NCBI GenBank assembly: GCA_045578845.1
Contig: JAZNLA010000010.1
Location: 1 to 47,234 of the forward strand
Reading direction: 5' to 3'
Length of the DNA: 47,234 nt
From: UMGS172 sp045578845
GTDB lineage: Bacteria; Bacillota; Clostridia; Oscillospirales; Acutalibacteraceae
The notes under the pieces were generated by a model, which searched no databases, was not told the origin of the DNA, and was given only the letters and a program-made list of their open reading frames with translations. Positions 8,040 to 16,997 of the stretch are shown one piece after another (position 1 is the stretch's first letter; every line of letters begins with the position of its first letter). Position numbers and translations under genes: made by a program.

Positions 8040-9392
8040 TTAGTATGCCACACCTTGAGCAACCATAGCCTCTGCAACCTTTTCAAAACCGGCAATGTTT
8101 GCACCGGCTACAAGGTCATCGCCCAAGCCGTACTTATTGGCAGCCTTGATAGAACTTTCGAAAATATTGCTCATGATTATATGAAGTTTTGCATCAACCT
8201 CTTCACTCGACCAGTTGTAACGCATTGAGTTCTGGCTCATTTCAAGACCCGAAACAGCAACACCGCCTGCATTAACTGCTTTACTGGGAGCAACAATTAC
8301 GCCGTTATCTTTAAGATATGCAACAGCCTCATTTGTGGTAGGCATATTGGAAACCTCAACATAATATTTCACACCGTTGGCAACAATTTTCTTAGCCTCT
8401 TCAACATCAACCTCGTTTTGAGTAGCACAAGGCATGATAATATCAGCATTTACACCCCAAGGTTTCTCGCCCTTGTGGAATTCAACACCGAACTTATCAG
8501 CATAATCTTCAACTCTATTACGGCAAGAAGCACGCATTTCGAGCATAAAAGCAATCTTTTCGGGTGTATTTACACCATCGGGGTCATATACATAACCGTC
8601 AGGACCGGAAATGGTAACAACCTTACCGCCGAGTTCGGTAATCTTAGAAACGGCACCCCAAGCAACGTTACCGAAACCGGAAACAGCAAAGGTTTTGCCC
8701 TTGATATCGTCTTTAAAGTATTTAAGCATTTCAACGGTATAATAAACCGCTCCGAAACCTGTAGCCTCAGGACGGATAAGCGAACCGCCGTAAGACATAC
8801 CTTTACCGGTTAAAACGCCGGTAAACTCGTTGCGAAGTCTTTTATACTGACCATAGAGATAGCCAACCTCACGTGCACCAACACCGATATCACCTGCGGG
8901 AACGTCGGTATTAGCACCGATGTGCTTAGAAAGTTCGGTCATAAAGCTCTGGCAGAAACGCATTACCTCTGCATCGGATTTACCCTGAGGGTCAAAGTCA
9001 GAACCACCTTTACCGCCACCCATAGGAAGTGTGGTAAGAGAGTTTTTAAAGGTCTGCTCAAATCCTAAGAACTTCATAATACTCTCGTTAACCGAAGGAT
9101 GGAAACGAAGACCTCCCTTATAAGGACCGATAGCCGAGTTAAACTGTACACGGAAACCGCGGTTAACCTGAGTTTGACCGTTATCGTCAACCCAAGCAAC
9201 ACGAAACTTAATCAATCTTTCAGGCTCAACCATTCTGTCAATAATACCTAATTTTTCATATTCGGGGTGTGCTTCAACTACCGGCTCAATAGACTTCAAA
9301 ACCTCTTCAACGGTTTGGTGAAATTCTTTTTCACCGGGGTTACGCTTTTCCATATCAGCGTAAACCTTATTAAGATATGCACTTTTAAACAT
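8040..9392 (-). CDS. gdhA: Glutamate dehydrogenase, NADP-type
   Basis: Converts 2-oxoglutarate and ammonium to glutamate, linking nitrogen and carbon metabolism. At 450 aa it is the hexameric short form. Visible are the substrate-binding lysine region PMGGGKGGSDF, the catalytic region GDIGVGAREVGYLYGQY, and a Rossmann motif FAVSGFGNVAWGA typical of the NADP-preferring branch. It is monocistronic, with a consensus promoter (TTGACA-N17-TATAAT) and SD AGGAGG, so high expression is likely. Confidence 0.95.
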   Translation of the reverse strand: MFKSAYLNKVYADMEKRNPGEKEFHQTVEEVLKSIEPVVEAHPEYEKLGIIDRMVEPERLIKFRVAWVDDNGQTQVNRGFRVQFNSAIGPYKGGLRFHPSVNESIMKFLGFEQTFKNSLTTLPMGGGKGGSDFDPQGKSDAEVMRFCQSFMTELSKHIGANTDVPAGDIGVGAREVGYLYGQYKRLRNEFTGVLTGKGMSYGGSLIRPEATGFGAVYYTVEMLKYFKDDIKGKTFAVSGFGNVAWGAVSKITELGGKVVTISGPDGYVYDPDGVNTPEKIAFMLEMRASCRNRVEDYADKFGVEFHKGEKPWGVNADIIMPCATQNEVDVEEAKKIVANGVKYYVEVSNMPTTNEAVAYLKDNGVIVAPSKAVNAGGVAVSGLEMSQNSMRYNWSSEEVDAKLHIIMSNIFESSIKAANKYGLGDDLVAGANIAGFEKVAEAMVAQGVAY

Positions 9393-9428
9393 ATGTATTT
9401 CCTCCTACACATTTAAAATAACGAAACA

Positions 9429-9457
9429 ATTATAATCCAATCATTTATTTATGTCAA
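9429..9457 (-). promoter_or_regulatory. gdhA promoter, perfect consensus
   Basis: On the minus strand, TTGACA (9452-9457), 17 nt, TATAAT (9429-9434). Confidence 0.85.
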
Positions 9458-9553
9458 TAAAAACCCTAAAATTTCGACATTTTTCTGTAATTATTAGGTT
9501 TTAAAAACATAATTAAAAGTTACGGCAACATATTTTGGTACTTTAGCACTTTA

Positions 9554-9574
9554 AAACTTAATAATATTAAGTTT
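9554..9574. repeat. AT-rich inverted repeat upstream of gdhA
   Basis: AAACTTAAT / ATTAAGTTT with a 3-nt loop, about 100 bp upstream of the gdhA promoter. It may be part of the end of the ABC exporter transcript or a binding site; no function is assigned. Confidence 0.5.
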
Positions 9575-9592
9575 GTTTGATATTGATTTGCG

Positions 9593-9618
9593 AAAAACTT
9601 ATATTAAAATAAGTTTTT
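9593..9618 (-). terminator. Terminator after the ABC exporter operon
   Basis: AAAAACTTAT / ATAAGTTTTT, an AT-rich hairpin 25 bp past the last stop of the operon. Confidence 0.6.
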
Positions 9619-9642
9619 AATATCTTTTCTTACTTTTATTAA

Positions 9643-11616
9643 CTAATCTAACTCTTTTAATCCTGTATAGAGTTCATAGTATCTGCCCTTTAACTTCAGC
9701 AGTTCATCATGGGTGCCACGCTCAATGATTTCGCCGTTTTCGAGTACCATTATTGCGTTTGCATTTCTAACCGTTGAAAGTCTGTGGGCAATAACAAATG
9801 TAGTACGGTCTTTCATTAGCCTATCCATACCGTGTTCAATATGGCGTTCGGTTCGCGTATCAACCGAACTCGTAGCCTCGTCAAGCACCAAAATAGGTGC
9901 CTTTGACAATGCGGCACGGGCGATGTTGAGCAGTTGTCGTTGACCTTGAGAAAGGTTTGCACCGTCGCCCTCAATACCTGTTTGATAACCGTCAGACAGT
10001 CGCATAATGAAACTATGAGCACTGGCGGTTTTAGCGGCGGCTATAACCTCTTCATCAGTAGCGTCAAGTCGGCCGTAACGGATATTTTCCATAATAGTAC
10101 CCGTAAACAGGTGTGTATCTTGAAGTACCATTGCTATATTTTTACGAAGGTCGTCACGTCGATATTCCCTAATATCTATGCCGTCAATGGTAATACTGCC
10201 TTCGTTCACATCATAAAAGCGGTTAAGAAGATTCGTAATAGTAGTTTTACCTGCTCCCGTAGAGCCGACAAAGGCAATCTTTTGCCCCGGTTTAGCATAA
10301 AGCGAAATGTTTTTAAGTATCGTCTTATCGGAATTATAACCGAATATAACATTTTTGACCTCGACAAATCCCTTAATATTATCACCGCCTACCGCATTGT
10401 TAATATCAGGAACTTCGGGTTCTTTATCAATTACACCGAACACACGCTCAGCACCGGCAAGTGCCGCAAAAATCGTACTGACCTGCATTGAAAGTTGATT
10501 TATGGGCATTGAAAACTGCCTTGAATAGTTTGCGAACACAGTAAGGTCACCCGGACCGAAACCGGTAAGGCACATCAAAATTCCGCCTATACCTACGGTA
10601 ATCGCATAACTGATTTGACTTGTATTACCCATTATAGGACCAATAATACCGCCATAAAACTGTGCTTTGAACTGTTTATCACGCATATCGTCATTAAGCA
10701 GTTCAAATTCCTCCACACAAGTTTCTTCATGGTTAAAAACCTTTATAACCTTTTGCCCCGTTACTGTTTCCTCTATATATCCGTTTACGGCACCCAAAGC
10801 CGCCTGCTGACCCGAATAATATTTTCTTGAACGCTTGCCTATAGCGGCACCGCCTTTAAGGAAAATCGGCAAGAAAACTATTGTAACAAAGGTAAGCCAT
10901 ATATTGGTTGTAAGCATAAATATAAGAGTGCCGAGCACCGAGATAACACCCGAAACAACCGAGGTTAGCGAGTTATTTAACATGACATCAATATTATCGA
11001 CATCATTGGTAAAACGGCTCATGGTTTCGCCGGTAGGTGTAGTATCAAAATACCTTGTCGGTAATTTCAGCATTTTTTCATAAAGTTCGTTACGGATTTT
11101 TTCAGTGGCATTTTGCGAAACCGAAAGCATAATTCTTGCCTGTAAATAGGTTGAAGCAATACCGGAAAGATAGATAAAAAACATAATTACTACTGCCGCA
11201 AGAACATATACCATAACGTCAGCAAACTTACCATATGATATTATTTTTTCAAATATAGGCAACTCACTAAATGCTGTTATTACCCTATCGGCTATTTTAC
11301 CCACAGGAGTAAAACTTATATCGGCATCAGGAACAACAGCCAATGTTACTCGGTTAATAACGGGTGCTAACATATATGAGCCGATTAGTGATGTCACGGT
11401 ACTAAACATCATACAAAATACAACAAGCACAAGCCTGAATTTATATTTTGATACATATGACCACAGTCTTTTTATAACCGCTCCTGTATTTTTCGGTTTA
11501 CCGTGACCGCCCGGTCCTCTGCCGCCTCTGGGACCCGGTCCCGGCATTTGCGGTTTACCGCTCGCCGCCGATTGATTGTACTGTTTTTGAAGGTCGGAAA
11601 GTGTACGTTTTGCCAT
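9643..11616 (-). CDS. ABC exporter half-transporter, catalytically complete subunit
   Basis: A 657-aa half-transporter: a Gly/Pro-rich cytoplasmic N-terminal tail (residues ~15-45), a six-helix exporter domain (~50-370) and an ATPase domain (~410-650). Walker A is GSTGAGKTT; the signature is LSQGQRQ; Walker B plus catalytic Glu is ILVLDEATSSVD; the switch His is in IAHRLST. It is the second gene of the pair and starts in a TAATG overlap with the upstream subunit, so the two are made together and should form a heterodimer. Multidrug or peptide export is likely; the substrate cannot be read from the sequence. Confidence 0.9.
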   Translation of the reverse strand: MAKRTLSDLQKQYNQSAASGKPQMPGPGPRGGRGPGGHGKPKNTGAVIKRLWSYVSKYKFRLVLVVFCMMFSTVTSLIGSYMLAPVINRVTLAVVPDADISFTPVGKIADRVITAFSELPIFEKIISYGKFADVMVYVLAAVVIMFFIYLSGIASTYLQARIMLSVSQNATEKIRNELYEKMLKLPTRYFDTTPTGETMSRFTNDVDNIDVMLNNSLTSVVSGVISVLGTLIFMLTTNIWLTFVTIVFLPIFLKGGAAIGKRSRKYYSGQQAALGAVNGYIEETVTGQKVIKVFNHEETCVEEFELLNDDMRDKQFKAQFYGGIIGPIMGNTSQISYAITVGIGGILMCLTGFGPGDLTVFANYSRQFSMPINQLSMQVSTIFAALAGAERVFGVIDKEPEVPDINNAVGGDNIKGFVEVKNVIFGYNSDKTILKNISLYAKPGQKIAFVGSTGAGKTTITNLLNRFYDVNEGSITIDGIDIREYRRDDLRKNIAMVLQDTHLFTGTIMENIRYGRLDATDEEVIAAAKTASAHSFIMRLSDGYQTGIEGDGANLSQGQRQLLNIARAALSKAPILVLDEATSSVDTRTERHIEHGMDRLMKDRTTFVIAHRLSTVRNANAIMVLENGEIIERGTHDELLKLKGRYYELYTGLKELD

Positions 11617-13352
11617 TATTTTTCCGCCTCCTTCTCAATTTGTGAGTAGTATATTTCTTTATACTCTTGGTTGTTTTGTAACAGTTGTTCATGAGTGCCT
11701 ACACCTGTGATTTTACCGTCATCCATAACAACTATTTTATCCGCCTCGATAACCGAGGAAATTCTTTGTGCAATTATAATCTTGGTAGCATTGGGAATAT
11801 CCTCGCGGAACGCACGCCTGATACCGGCTTCGGTAGCGGTATCAACCGCACTTGTAGAATCATCTAAAATTAAAATTTTAGGTTTTTTAAGCAAAGCCCT
11901 TGCAATACAAAGCCTTTGTTTCTGACCGCCCGAAACATTAGAACCGCCTTGGCCTAAATCACTTTCGTATCCTTTTGTAAATGAATCAATAAATTTGTTG
12001 GCCTGAGCACTTGCAGCAGCAGCAGATATTTCGCCGTCGGTTGCATTTTCGTCGCCCCAACGCAAATTTTCTGCAATAGTACCGCTAAACAGTACATTTT
12101 TTTGCAGTACTACACTAACACCTTCGCGAAGATTATAGAGCGAATAATTTTTGACATTTACACCGTCAACAAGCACTTCACCGCAGTCGACATCATAAAG
12201 ACGCGGAATTAGTGAAATTAAAGTAGTTTTACCGCAACCGGTTGAACCGATAATACCAACGGTACTTCCCGAATCAATAGTAAGATTGATATTATCAAGC
12301 ACAGGCTCTTCACTGTTTTTATAATAACGGAATGTGACATTTTTGAACTCAATTTTCCCGTTTTCAACAGTTAAGTCTTTATGCTCGGCATCGTCGGCGG
12401 TAATGTCAATTTTTTCATTTATAACCTCTTTGATACGGCGGGCAGATGCCAATGCTCTTGCTGATGTCATAAGTAAAAATGTAATCATCATTATCGACAT
12501 GAGAATTTGGGTTACATAGGTAAGGAAAGCCGAAAGGTCGCCGATATCCATACCGCTTCTTATAACCGCATCAGAGCCAAACCATATAACTGCAAGTGTG
12601 GTGATATTCATGAATATTGTACTTACAGGTTGCATGAAAATCATAACTTTAAGTGCCGACATACCCGCTTTTTTAAGTCCGCGGTTGGCTTCATTAAATC
12701 TTTCGTTTTCATAATCTTCACGAACAAAGGATTTAACAACTCTTATATTGGTTACACCCTCTTGAACGGTTGAATTGAGTTTATCTATTTTTATCTGCAT
12801 ACTCGTAAACCTTTTAAAGCCCATATAAATAAGCCCGAAAATCGAGATAAGCATTAACGGAATTGTAACGGCAAAAATAACCGACAAATCAGGTCTTAGC
12901 GTTATAGCCATTATAAGAGCACCTATCATCATGCCGGGTGAACGAAGTGCCATACGGAGTAACATATTAACAAAATTTTGAAGTTGTGTTACATCATTTG
13001 TCAGTCTTGTTACAAGAGAACCTGTGGAAAACTTGTCGATATTTTTGCTTGAAAATTCCTGTACTTTTTTATAAACATCATAACGTAAATCAGCGGCAAA
13101 ATTTACCGACGCCTTTGCTCCGAAATATGCACCGCCTACACCGCCTGCCATCATAACAAGTGCAATAACTATCATTAAAATTGCAGTAAGCACACTTTTC
13201 TCAACCGTAAGAGTGCCGTCTTTTCCTGCGTTTATGACGGTAGATAACATAAACGGCATAAGCACTTCACCTATAACCTCTACAATCATACAAACAGGGC
13301 CGATTATAAAATACGGCAGGTACGGTTTTATATACTTAAACCACTGTTTCAA
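11616..13352 (-). CDS. ABC exporter half-transporter with degenerate ATPase site
   Basis: A 578-aa half-transporter with six membrane helices (~15-320) and an ATPase domain (~340-575). Walker A GSTGCGKTT and signature VSGGQKQR are intact. The Walker B region reads ILILDDSTSAVD, with Asp in place of the catalytic Glu, and the switch region reads IIIAQRISSV, with Gln in place of His. This is the asymmetry known in heterodimeric exporters such as BmrCD, LmrCD and TM287/288, where one site is degenerate. It starts at TTG 13352 in a TTGA overlap with the marR stop, so it is translationally coupled to its regulator. Confidence 0.9.
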   Translation of the reverse strand: MKQWFKYIKPYLPYFIIGPVCMIVEVIGEVLMPFMLSTVINAGKDGTLTVEKSVLTAILMIVIALVMMAGGVGGAYFGAKASVNFAADLRYDVYKKVQEFSSKNIDKFSTGSLVTRLTNDVTQLQNFVNMLLRMALRSPGMMIGALIMAITLRPDLSVIFAVTIPLMLISIFGLIYMGFKRFTSMQIKIDKLNSTVQEGVTNIRVVKSFVREDYENERFNEANRGLKKAGMSALKVMIFMQPVSTIFMNITTLAVIWFGSDAVIRSGMDIGDLSAFLTYVTQILMSIMMITFLLMTSARALASARRIKEVINEKIDITADDAEHKDLTVENGKIEFKNVTFRYYKNSEEPVLDNINLTIDSGSTVGIIGSTGCGKTTLISLIPRLYDVDCGEVLVDGVNVKNYSLYNLREGVSVVLQKNVLFSGTIAENLRWGDENATDGEISAAAASAQANKFIDSFTKGYESDLGQGGSNVSGGQKQRLCIARALLKKPKILILDDSTSAVDTATEAGIRRAFREDIPNATKIIIAQRISSVIEADKIVVMDDGKITGVGTHEQLLQNNQEYKEIYYSQIEKEAEK

Positions 13353-13825
13353 TTACTAACATTCCCTTCTTTATCGGTTGCCGCCTTGCCTAAATTACCA
13401 TGCATTTTTTCAAGGCAAGAAGTAAAAATCTCAATTTCTTCATCACTGAAGCCCGAAAACATTGTTCGGTCAACATTTGTAAAAAGTCTATGCGTTTCAT
13501 TTATAATGTTTTGACCTTTTTCGGTTATTACGATACTGTTTCTTCGGTTATCGTCGGTCACAGCACTACGGTTTATAAGTCCGTCAGCCTCTAATTTTTT
13601 AAGTGTTACAGCCACCGCAGCAGGACTTATACCCATTTTCTTTGCTAACTCCTTTTGCGAATATGCACTATGCCTTGAAATGCACATCAGCATCATATGT
13701 TGACTTCTGTGTATACCGAAATTACTGACCGCTGCATTTTCAAAAATACGCCTGTGAAGTCGGTCGGTATGCCTAAAAAGTTCAATAGTTCTTTTTAATT
13801 TTTCTTCTCTTAATTGGTCAGCCAA
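13349..13825 (-). CDS. MarR-family regulator of the ABC exporter
   Basis: A 158-aa winged-helix protein: dimer helices at both ends and a central DNA-binding core (HSAYSQKELAKKMGISPAAVAVTLKKLEADGLINR, with a wing DDNRRNSIVITEKG). It is first in the operon with the two exporter subunits. The start is TTG 13825, 5 nt after GGAGGTG. A 12-bp perfect palindrome lies against the -10 box of its promoter, so it most likely represses its own operon and is released by a ligand. Confidence 0.9.
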   Translation of the reverse strand: MADQLREEKLKRTIELFRHTDRLHRRIFENAAVSNFGIHRSQHMMLMCISRHSAYSQKELAKKMGISPAAVAVTLKKLEADGLINRSAVTDDNRRNSIVITEKGQNIINETHRLFTNVDRTMFSGFSDEEIEIFTSCLEKMHGNLGKAATDKEGNVSN

Positions 13826-13862
13826 AAAAACACCTCCGAAAATTTAATTCACACATTAACGA

Positions 13863-13874
13863 TTAACATGTTAA
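13863..13874. promoter_or_regulatory. Probable MarR operator
   Basis: TTAACATGTTAA is a perfect palindrome touching the -10 box. A further TTAAC half-site lies at about 13856-13860. Confidence 0.65.
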
Positions 13875-13901
13875 TTATAGCGTTTTTACACAATTTGTCA
13901 A
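13874..13901 (-). promoter_or_regulatory. Promoter of the marR-ABC operon
   Basis: On the minus strand, TTGACA (13896-13901), 16 nt, TATAAT (13874-13879). Confidence 0.8.
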
Positions 13902-13933
13902 TACAGTATCTTTTAATTTTTTATAAATATTAA

Positions 13934-13961
13934 AAGGATTATTCTAAAAAGAACAATCCTT
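13934..13961 (-). terminator. Terminator after the pseudouridine synthase gene
   Basis: AAGGATTATTCT / AGAACAATCCTT with one A-C mismatch and an A-rich loop; the minus-strand product ends in TTTT. Confidence 0.72.
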
Positions 13962-13967
13962 GAACAT

Positions 13968-14615
13968 TTATAGGTATTCACTAAACAAATTAAACGGTAT
14001 TTGGTCACTCGGTTTAGCAGTAAACGACACTGTTTTTCCTGTTTTAGTGTCGGGAAACTCCAACAACCTTGACCACAGTGCAAAGCCGTCATTTTTAGTA
14101 CTTCCGTACTTTCTATCGCCATAGACGGGAAATTTACGGTTCGAAAACTGCACCCTTATTTGATGTGTTCGACCGGTTATAAGTTTTATTTTAACTAACG
14201 ACAGCGGCTGGACGCCAAACTGTACAACTGCAATTCTTTCAAATTCCAAAACCGCCTTTTTAACGCCTGCTCGTTTTCTTTTGACAACGTATGTTTTATT
14301 CTTCGTTTTATCCCTAAAAAGCAAATCTTCCAAAACACCGCTTTCGGGCACTTCGCCCTCTAAAACGGCTATGTACTCTTTATGGAATTTGCCGTTTGTC
14401 ATATCGCCCGAAAGTTTAGCCGCCGTCTGCTTAGTCTTGGCATAAACCATTACACCTGAAACCTCTCGGTCAAGCCTATGAACAGTATAAAGCGGACTTT
14501 TACCTTCCGACAGTAAGGTCGGCATACCCGCCTTATCCGTATCTTCCGAAGTAACGCCCGACGGTTTTATTACAACAATATAATCATCATTATTAAAAAG
14601 AATTTTAATATTCAT
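13968..14615 (-). CDS. RluA-family pseudouridine synthase
   Basis: Isomerises uridine to pseudouridine in RNA. The catalytic motif is HRLDREVSG, with the nucleophile Asp at residue 49, and the conserved LITGRTHQIRVQ and PVYGDRKYG motifs follow. At 215 aa it lacks the N-terminal S4 domain of larger RluD-type enzymes, so it belongs to the compact RluA/RsuA-like group. The exact target (rRNA or tRNA position) cannot be told from sequence. Monocistronic. Confidence 0.88.
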   Translation of the reverse strand: MNIKILFNNDDYIVVIKPSGVTSEDTDKAGMPTLLSEGKSPLYTVHRLDREVSGVMVYAKTKQTAAKLSGDMTNGKFHKEYIAVLEGEVPESGVLEDLLFRDKTKNKTYVVKRKRAGVKKAVLEFERIAVVQFGVQPLSLVKIKLITGRTHQIRVQFSNRKFPVYGDRKYGSTKNDGFALWSRLLEFPDTKTGKTVSFTAKPSDQIPFNLFSEYL

Positions 14616-14664
14616 AACTTCACCCGTGTGTATTATATCACTTTTCGATTTCTTTTACAACCGC

Positions 14665-14693
14665 TTGACAGTATAAATCAAAAAGTCTATAAT
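14665..14693 (+). promoter_or_regulatory. Promoter of the PPTase gene, consensus
   Basis: TTGACA (14665-14670), 17 nt, TATAAT (14688-14693). Transcription should start near 14700, which excludes the ATG at 14698 as a start codon. Confidence 0.82.
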
Positions 14694-14730
14694 TATAATG
14701 ATAATAAATAACTTTACAAAGGTAACCGCT

Positions 14731-15333
14731 ATGATAATTATATTCGGCAATGTTAAAGATGTAGACGAAGCGGCTGTCAACCGTTGGAAAAGTATGGTTG
14801 ACGGCAGTCGCGTTGCCAAGGTCCAGTCAAAACATTTTGAAAACGACCGAAATCTCAGTATTTTAGGTGACCTTTTATCCATAAAGATTTCCGCGGAAAT
14901 TTTAAACAAAAAAGAAATCGAAATTAAACTCAAGTATGAAACAGGCGGCAAACCTTATATTGACGGTGAGAATATTTTTATAAGTGTTTCTCACTCTAAA
15001 GATATCGTTATTTGTGCAGTCGATTTTAAACCGCTTGGCATAGACCTTGAATATGTGAGAAATTTCAAACCCTTAACAATGCAAAAAATTTGCAACAAAC
15101 GTGAAATTGAATATATAGGCAGCGATAACCAAAAATTTTTCGAAATTTGGACCGTAAAAGAGGCATATTCTAAACTTTGCGGTATAGGTATAAGACAGAT
15201 TATTTCAGGCATTTTTGTCGATATTGAAAACAGCACGGTAGAAGGTAAAAATTTTGACACTGTAACTTTCGGCAATTATGTTTATTCTATTGTATCCGAC
15301 AGTGAAAGGACTGGTGGTATTGAAAAAGATTAA
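14731..15333 (+). CDS. 4'-phosphopantetheinyl transferase, Sfp type
   Basis: Transfers phosphopantetheine from CoA to a carrier-protein serine. Family motifs are visible: SVSHSKD (residues 85-91), GIDLE with the Mg-binding Asp105 and Glu107, and WTVKEAYSK (140-148). The 200-aa length fits a pseudodimeric Sfp-type enzyme. I chose ATG 14731, which follows AAAGG by 8 nt, over the ATG at 14698, which would be at or before the transcription start. No polyketide or peptide synthase is in the window, so the carrier protein is unknown; the gene downstream overlaps it. Confidence 0.85.
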   Translation: MIIIFGNVKDVDEAAVNRWKSMVDGSRVAKVQSKHFENDRNLSILGDLLSIKISAEILNKKEIEIKLKYETGGKPYIDGENIFISVSHSKDIVICAVDFKPLGIDLEYVRNFKPLTMQKICNKREIEYIGSDNQKFFEIWTVKEAYSKLCGIGIRQIISGIFVDIENSTVEGKNFDTVTFGNYVYSIVSDSERTGGIEKD

Positions 15334-16213
15334 ACTTTTTTTATATAATCTAATCTTTACCCTGCCGTGGTGGCTGAAACTGATATTAACGGTCGTTTCG
15401 GCAGCCCTAATCACCTTTACTTTCCTATTCGGTATAGACCATTCTGTTATTGCCTACATTTCTTACTTGCTTTCCGCCTACACGCTGACCGTACTTATTG
15501 CAAGCACTCCGATAATTGTCCGCAAAGGAAAATCAATAATACTGCAAAACCGATATTCATCTAAGATAATAAATGATTCTACTTTGCGTATAAGACTTAA
15601 ACTTTACTTAGGTTTGTTTATCAATCTATCCTATGCAATATTCAAACTTTCAACCGGTGTACTTTACGGCTCATCATGGTTTGTTTCGGTTGCAGTTTAC
15701 TATTTTATCTTAGGTCTTAACCGTTTTATAGTACTTCGCGGTGTTCGTGATTCACTAAGTTGTAACTCAAACGAACAAGAAATAACCGAACTTAAATACT
15801 GCAGAATAACCGGAACTTTGCTTTTGCTTTTGGATTTGGCAATTTCCATTATGGCTTCGTACATGATATATGAAAATGAAACCTACTATTACCCCGGCAT
15901 GGTTATTTATGTTTCAGCCGCTTATACTTTTTATAGACTTGTTTCTGCAACCGTAAACTTCATAAAACTACGTAAATCACACAGTCCTCTGATAATATCT
16001 GCAAATTCGCTTGACCTTTCGGCGGCAATAATGGCTATTTATATTTTACAAACCGCAATGATTGCACGTTTCAGTAAAGCAACCGACACTGTATGGATAT
16101 TAAATACAATTACGGGAACTGCAGTTTTTATTTTGGTTTTAGGTATTGCAATTCACTTAATCATAACATCAACTGTTAAACTCAAAAATAAAAAAGATAA
16201 CATTAAAACATAA
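15320..16213 (+). CDS. Multi-spanning membrane protein, unknown family
   Basis: I do not recognise this ~297-aa protein. It shows about seven to eight hydrophobic segments: two near the N terminus (WLKLILTVVSAALITFTFLF, AYISYLLSAYTLTVLIA), then at roughly 100, 130, 170, 195, 230 and 265, with a basic C-terminal tail. The likely start is TTG 15320, 9 nt after GAAAGGA and inside the end of the PPTase gene; GTG 15314 is also possible. The overlap implies co-expression with the PPTase. It could be a carrier or a sensor; nothing in the sequence decides. Confidence 0.68.
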   Translation: MKKIKLFLYNLIFTLPWWLKLILTVVSAALITFTFLFGIDHSVIAYISYLLSAYTLTVLIASTPIIVRKGKSIILQNRYSSKIINDSTLRIRLKLYLGLFINLSYAIFKLSTGVLYGSSWFVSVAVYYFILGLNRFIVLRGVRDSLSCNSNEQEITELKYCRITGTLLLLLDLAISIMASYMIYENETYYYPGMVIYVSAAYTFYRLVSATVNFIKLRKSHSPLIISANSLDLSAAIMAIYILQTAMIARFSKATDTVWILNTITGTAVFILVLGIAIHLIITSTVKLKNKKDNIKT

Positions 16214-16247
16214 AAAAACTGCCGAAGTTTAAACTTCGGCAGTTTTT
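16214..16247. terminator. Bidirectional terminator before rpsR
   Basis: AAAAACTGCCGAAGTTT followed directly by its exact reverse complement; A run and T run on the two flanks. Serves convergent transcripts. Confidence 0.88.
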
Positions 16248-16254
16248 ATTACTA

Positions 16255-16494
16255 TTAGTCGCTTACATACGGAAGCAATGCAACATAACGAGCACGCTTA
16301 ATAGCGGTTGTAAGTTCACGCTGGTGTGCGGCACAGGTGCCGGTTACACGGCGGGGAAGGATTTTTGCACGTTCGGAAACGAATTTGCGAAGTTTTGCAA
16401 CATCCTTATAATCAATAAACTCTGCACGGTCTACACAGAAGTGGCAAACCTTTTTGCGGGGTTTACGATGCATAGGTCTTTCATTTTTCTCCAT
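16255..16494 (-). CDS. rpsR: Ribosomal protein S18
   Basis: A 79-aa 30S subunit protein that pairs with S6. It keeps the zinc-type ligands (KKVCHFC near residue 17 and GTCAAHQRE near 53), so it is the Cys-containing C+ form. Last gene of rpsF-ssb-rpsR, with SD GGAGG. Confidence 0.95.
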   Translation of the reverse strand: MEKNERPMHRKPRKKVCHFCVDRAEFIDYKDVAKLRKFVSERAKILPRRVTGTCAAHQRELTTAIKRARYVALLPYVSD

Positions 16495-16549
16495 TTTAAG
16501 GCAACCTCCTTTAATAGTTTAAAAGTACTTTCGTACTTAAGGTTTAAAA

Positions 16550-16984
16550 TCAGAACGGTAAATCGTCGTCCGATGCGATTTCGGAAAAATCACCTGAATC
16601 GCTATTAGAGAAAGACTGAGGAGCAGTGGTTTCTGCGGGTGCGGAATATGCACCGGCATTGCCGCTGTCACGCTTGGGCTCAACAAAATGGACATTGTTA
16701 GCAACGACTTCATATGTTGTACGGTTATTACCGTCTTTATCGGTAAAACGGTTCATACGCAAACTGCCTTCAATGGCTATACGCTGACCTTTTTTAAAAT
16801 AGGTGGTAATAAAATCAGCCGTTTGTCGCCAAGCGACGATATTAATAAAATCAGTCTGTCTTTCTTCGCCTGAACGGTATCCACGGTCTACAGCGATAGA
16901 AAACCTTGTCACAGAAATATTATTATTTGTGTGACGGAGTTCGGGATTATCGGTAAGTCTGCCGATAAGTACAACAACATTCAT
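16550..16984 (-). CDS. ssb: Single-stranded DNA-binding protein
   Basis: A 144-aa SSB: an OB fold (MNVVVLIGRLTDNPELR to ~105), a flexible Ala/Ser/Thr-rich linker and the acidic protein-interaction tip DDDLPF. It lies between rpsF and rpsR, the conserved position of the main replicative SSB. Confidence 0.95.
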   Translation of the reverse strand: MNVVVLIGRLTDNPELRHTNNNISVTRFSIAVDRGYRSGEERQTDFINIVAWRQTADFITTYFKKGQRIAIEGSLRMNRFTDKDGNNRTTYEVVANNVHFVEPKRDSGNAGAYSAPAETTAPQSFSNSDSGDFSEIASDDDLPF

Positions 16985-16997
16985 TGATTTGCCTCCC

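Noticed and set aside
8418..8813. 131-codon open frame opposite gdhA
   Set aside because: Antisense to the dehydrogenase NADP domain, no SD, composition follows the other strand.
9934..10491. 185-codon open frame opposite the ABC exporter gene
   Set aside because: Lies antisense to a conserved ATPase domain, lacks an SD and has no recognisable domain; a shadow of the real gene's codon bias.
14665..14699. Promoter using the second TATAAT at 14694-14699
   Set aside because: The spacer from TTGACA would be 23 nt; the overlapping TATAAT at 14688-14693 gives 17 nt.
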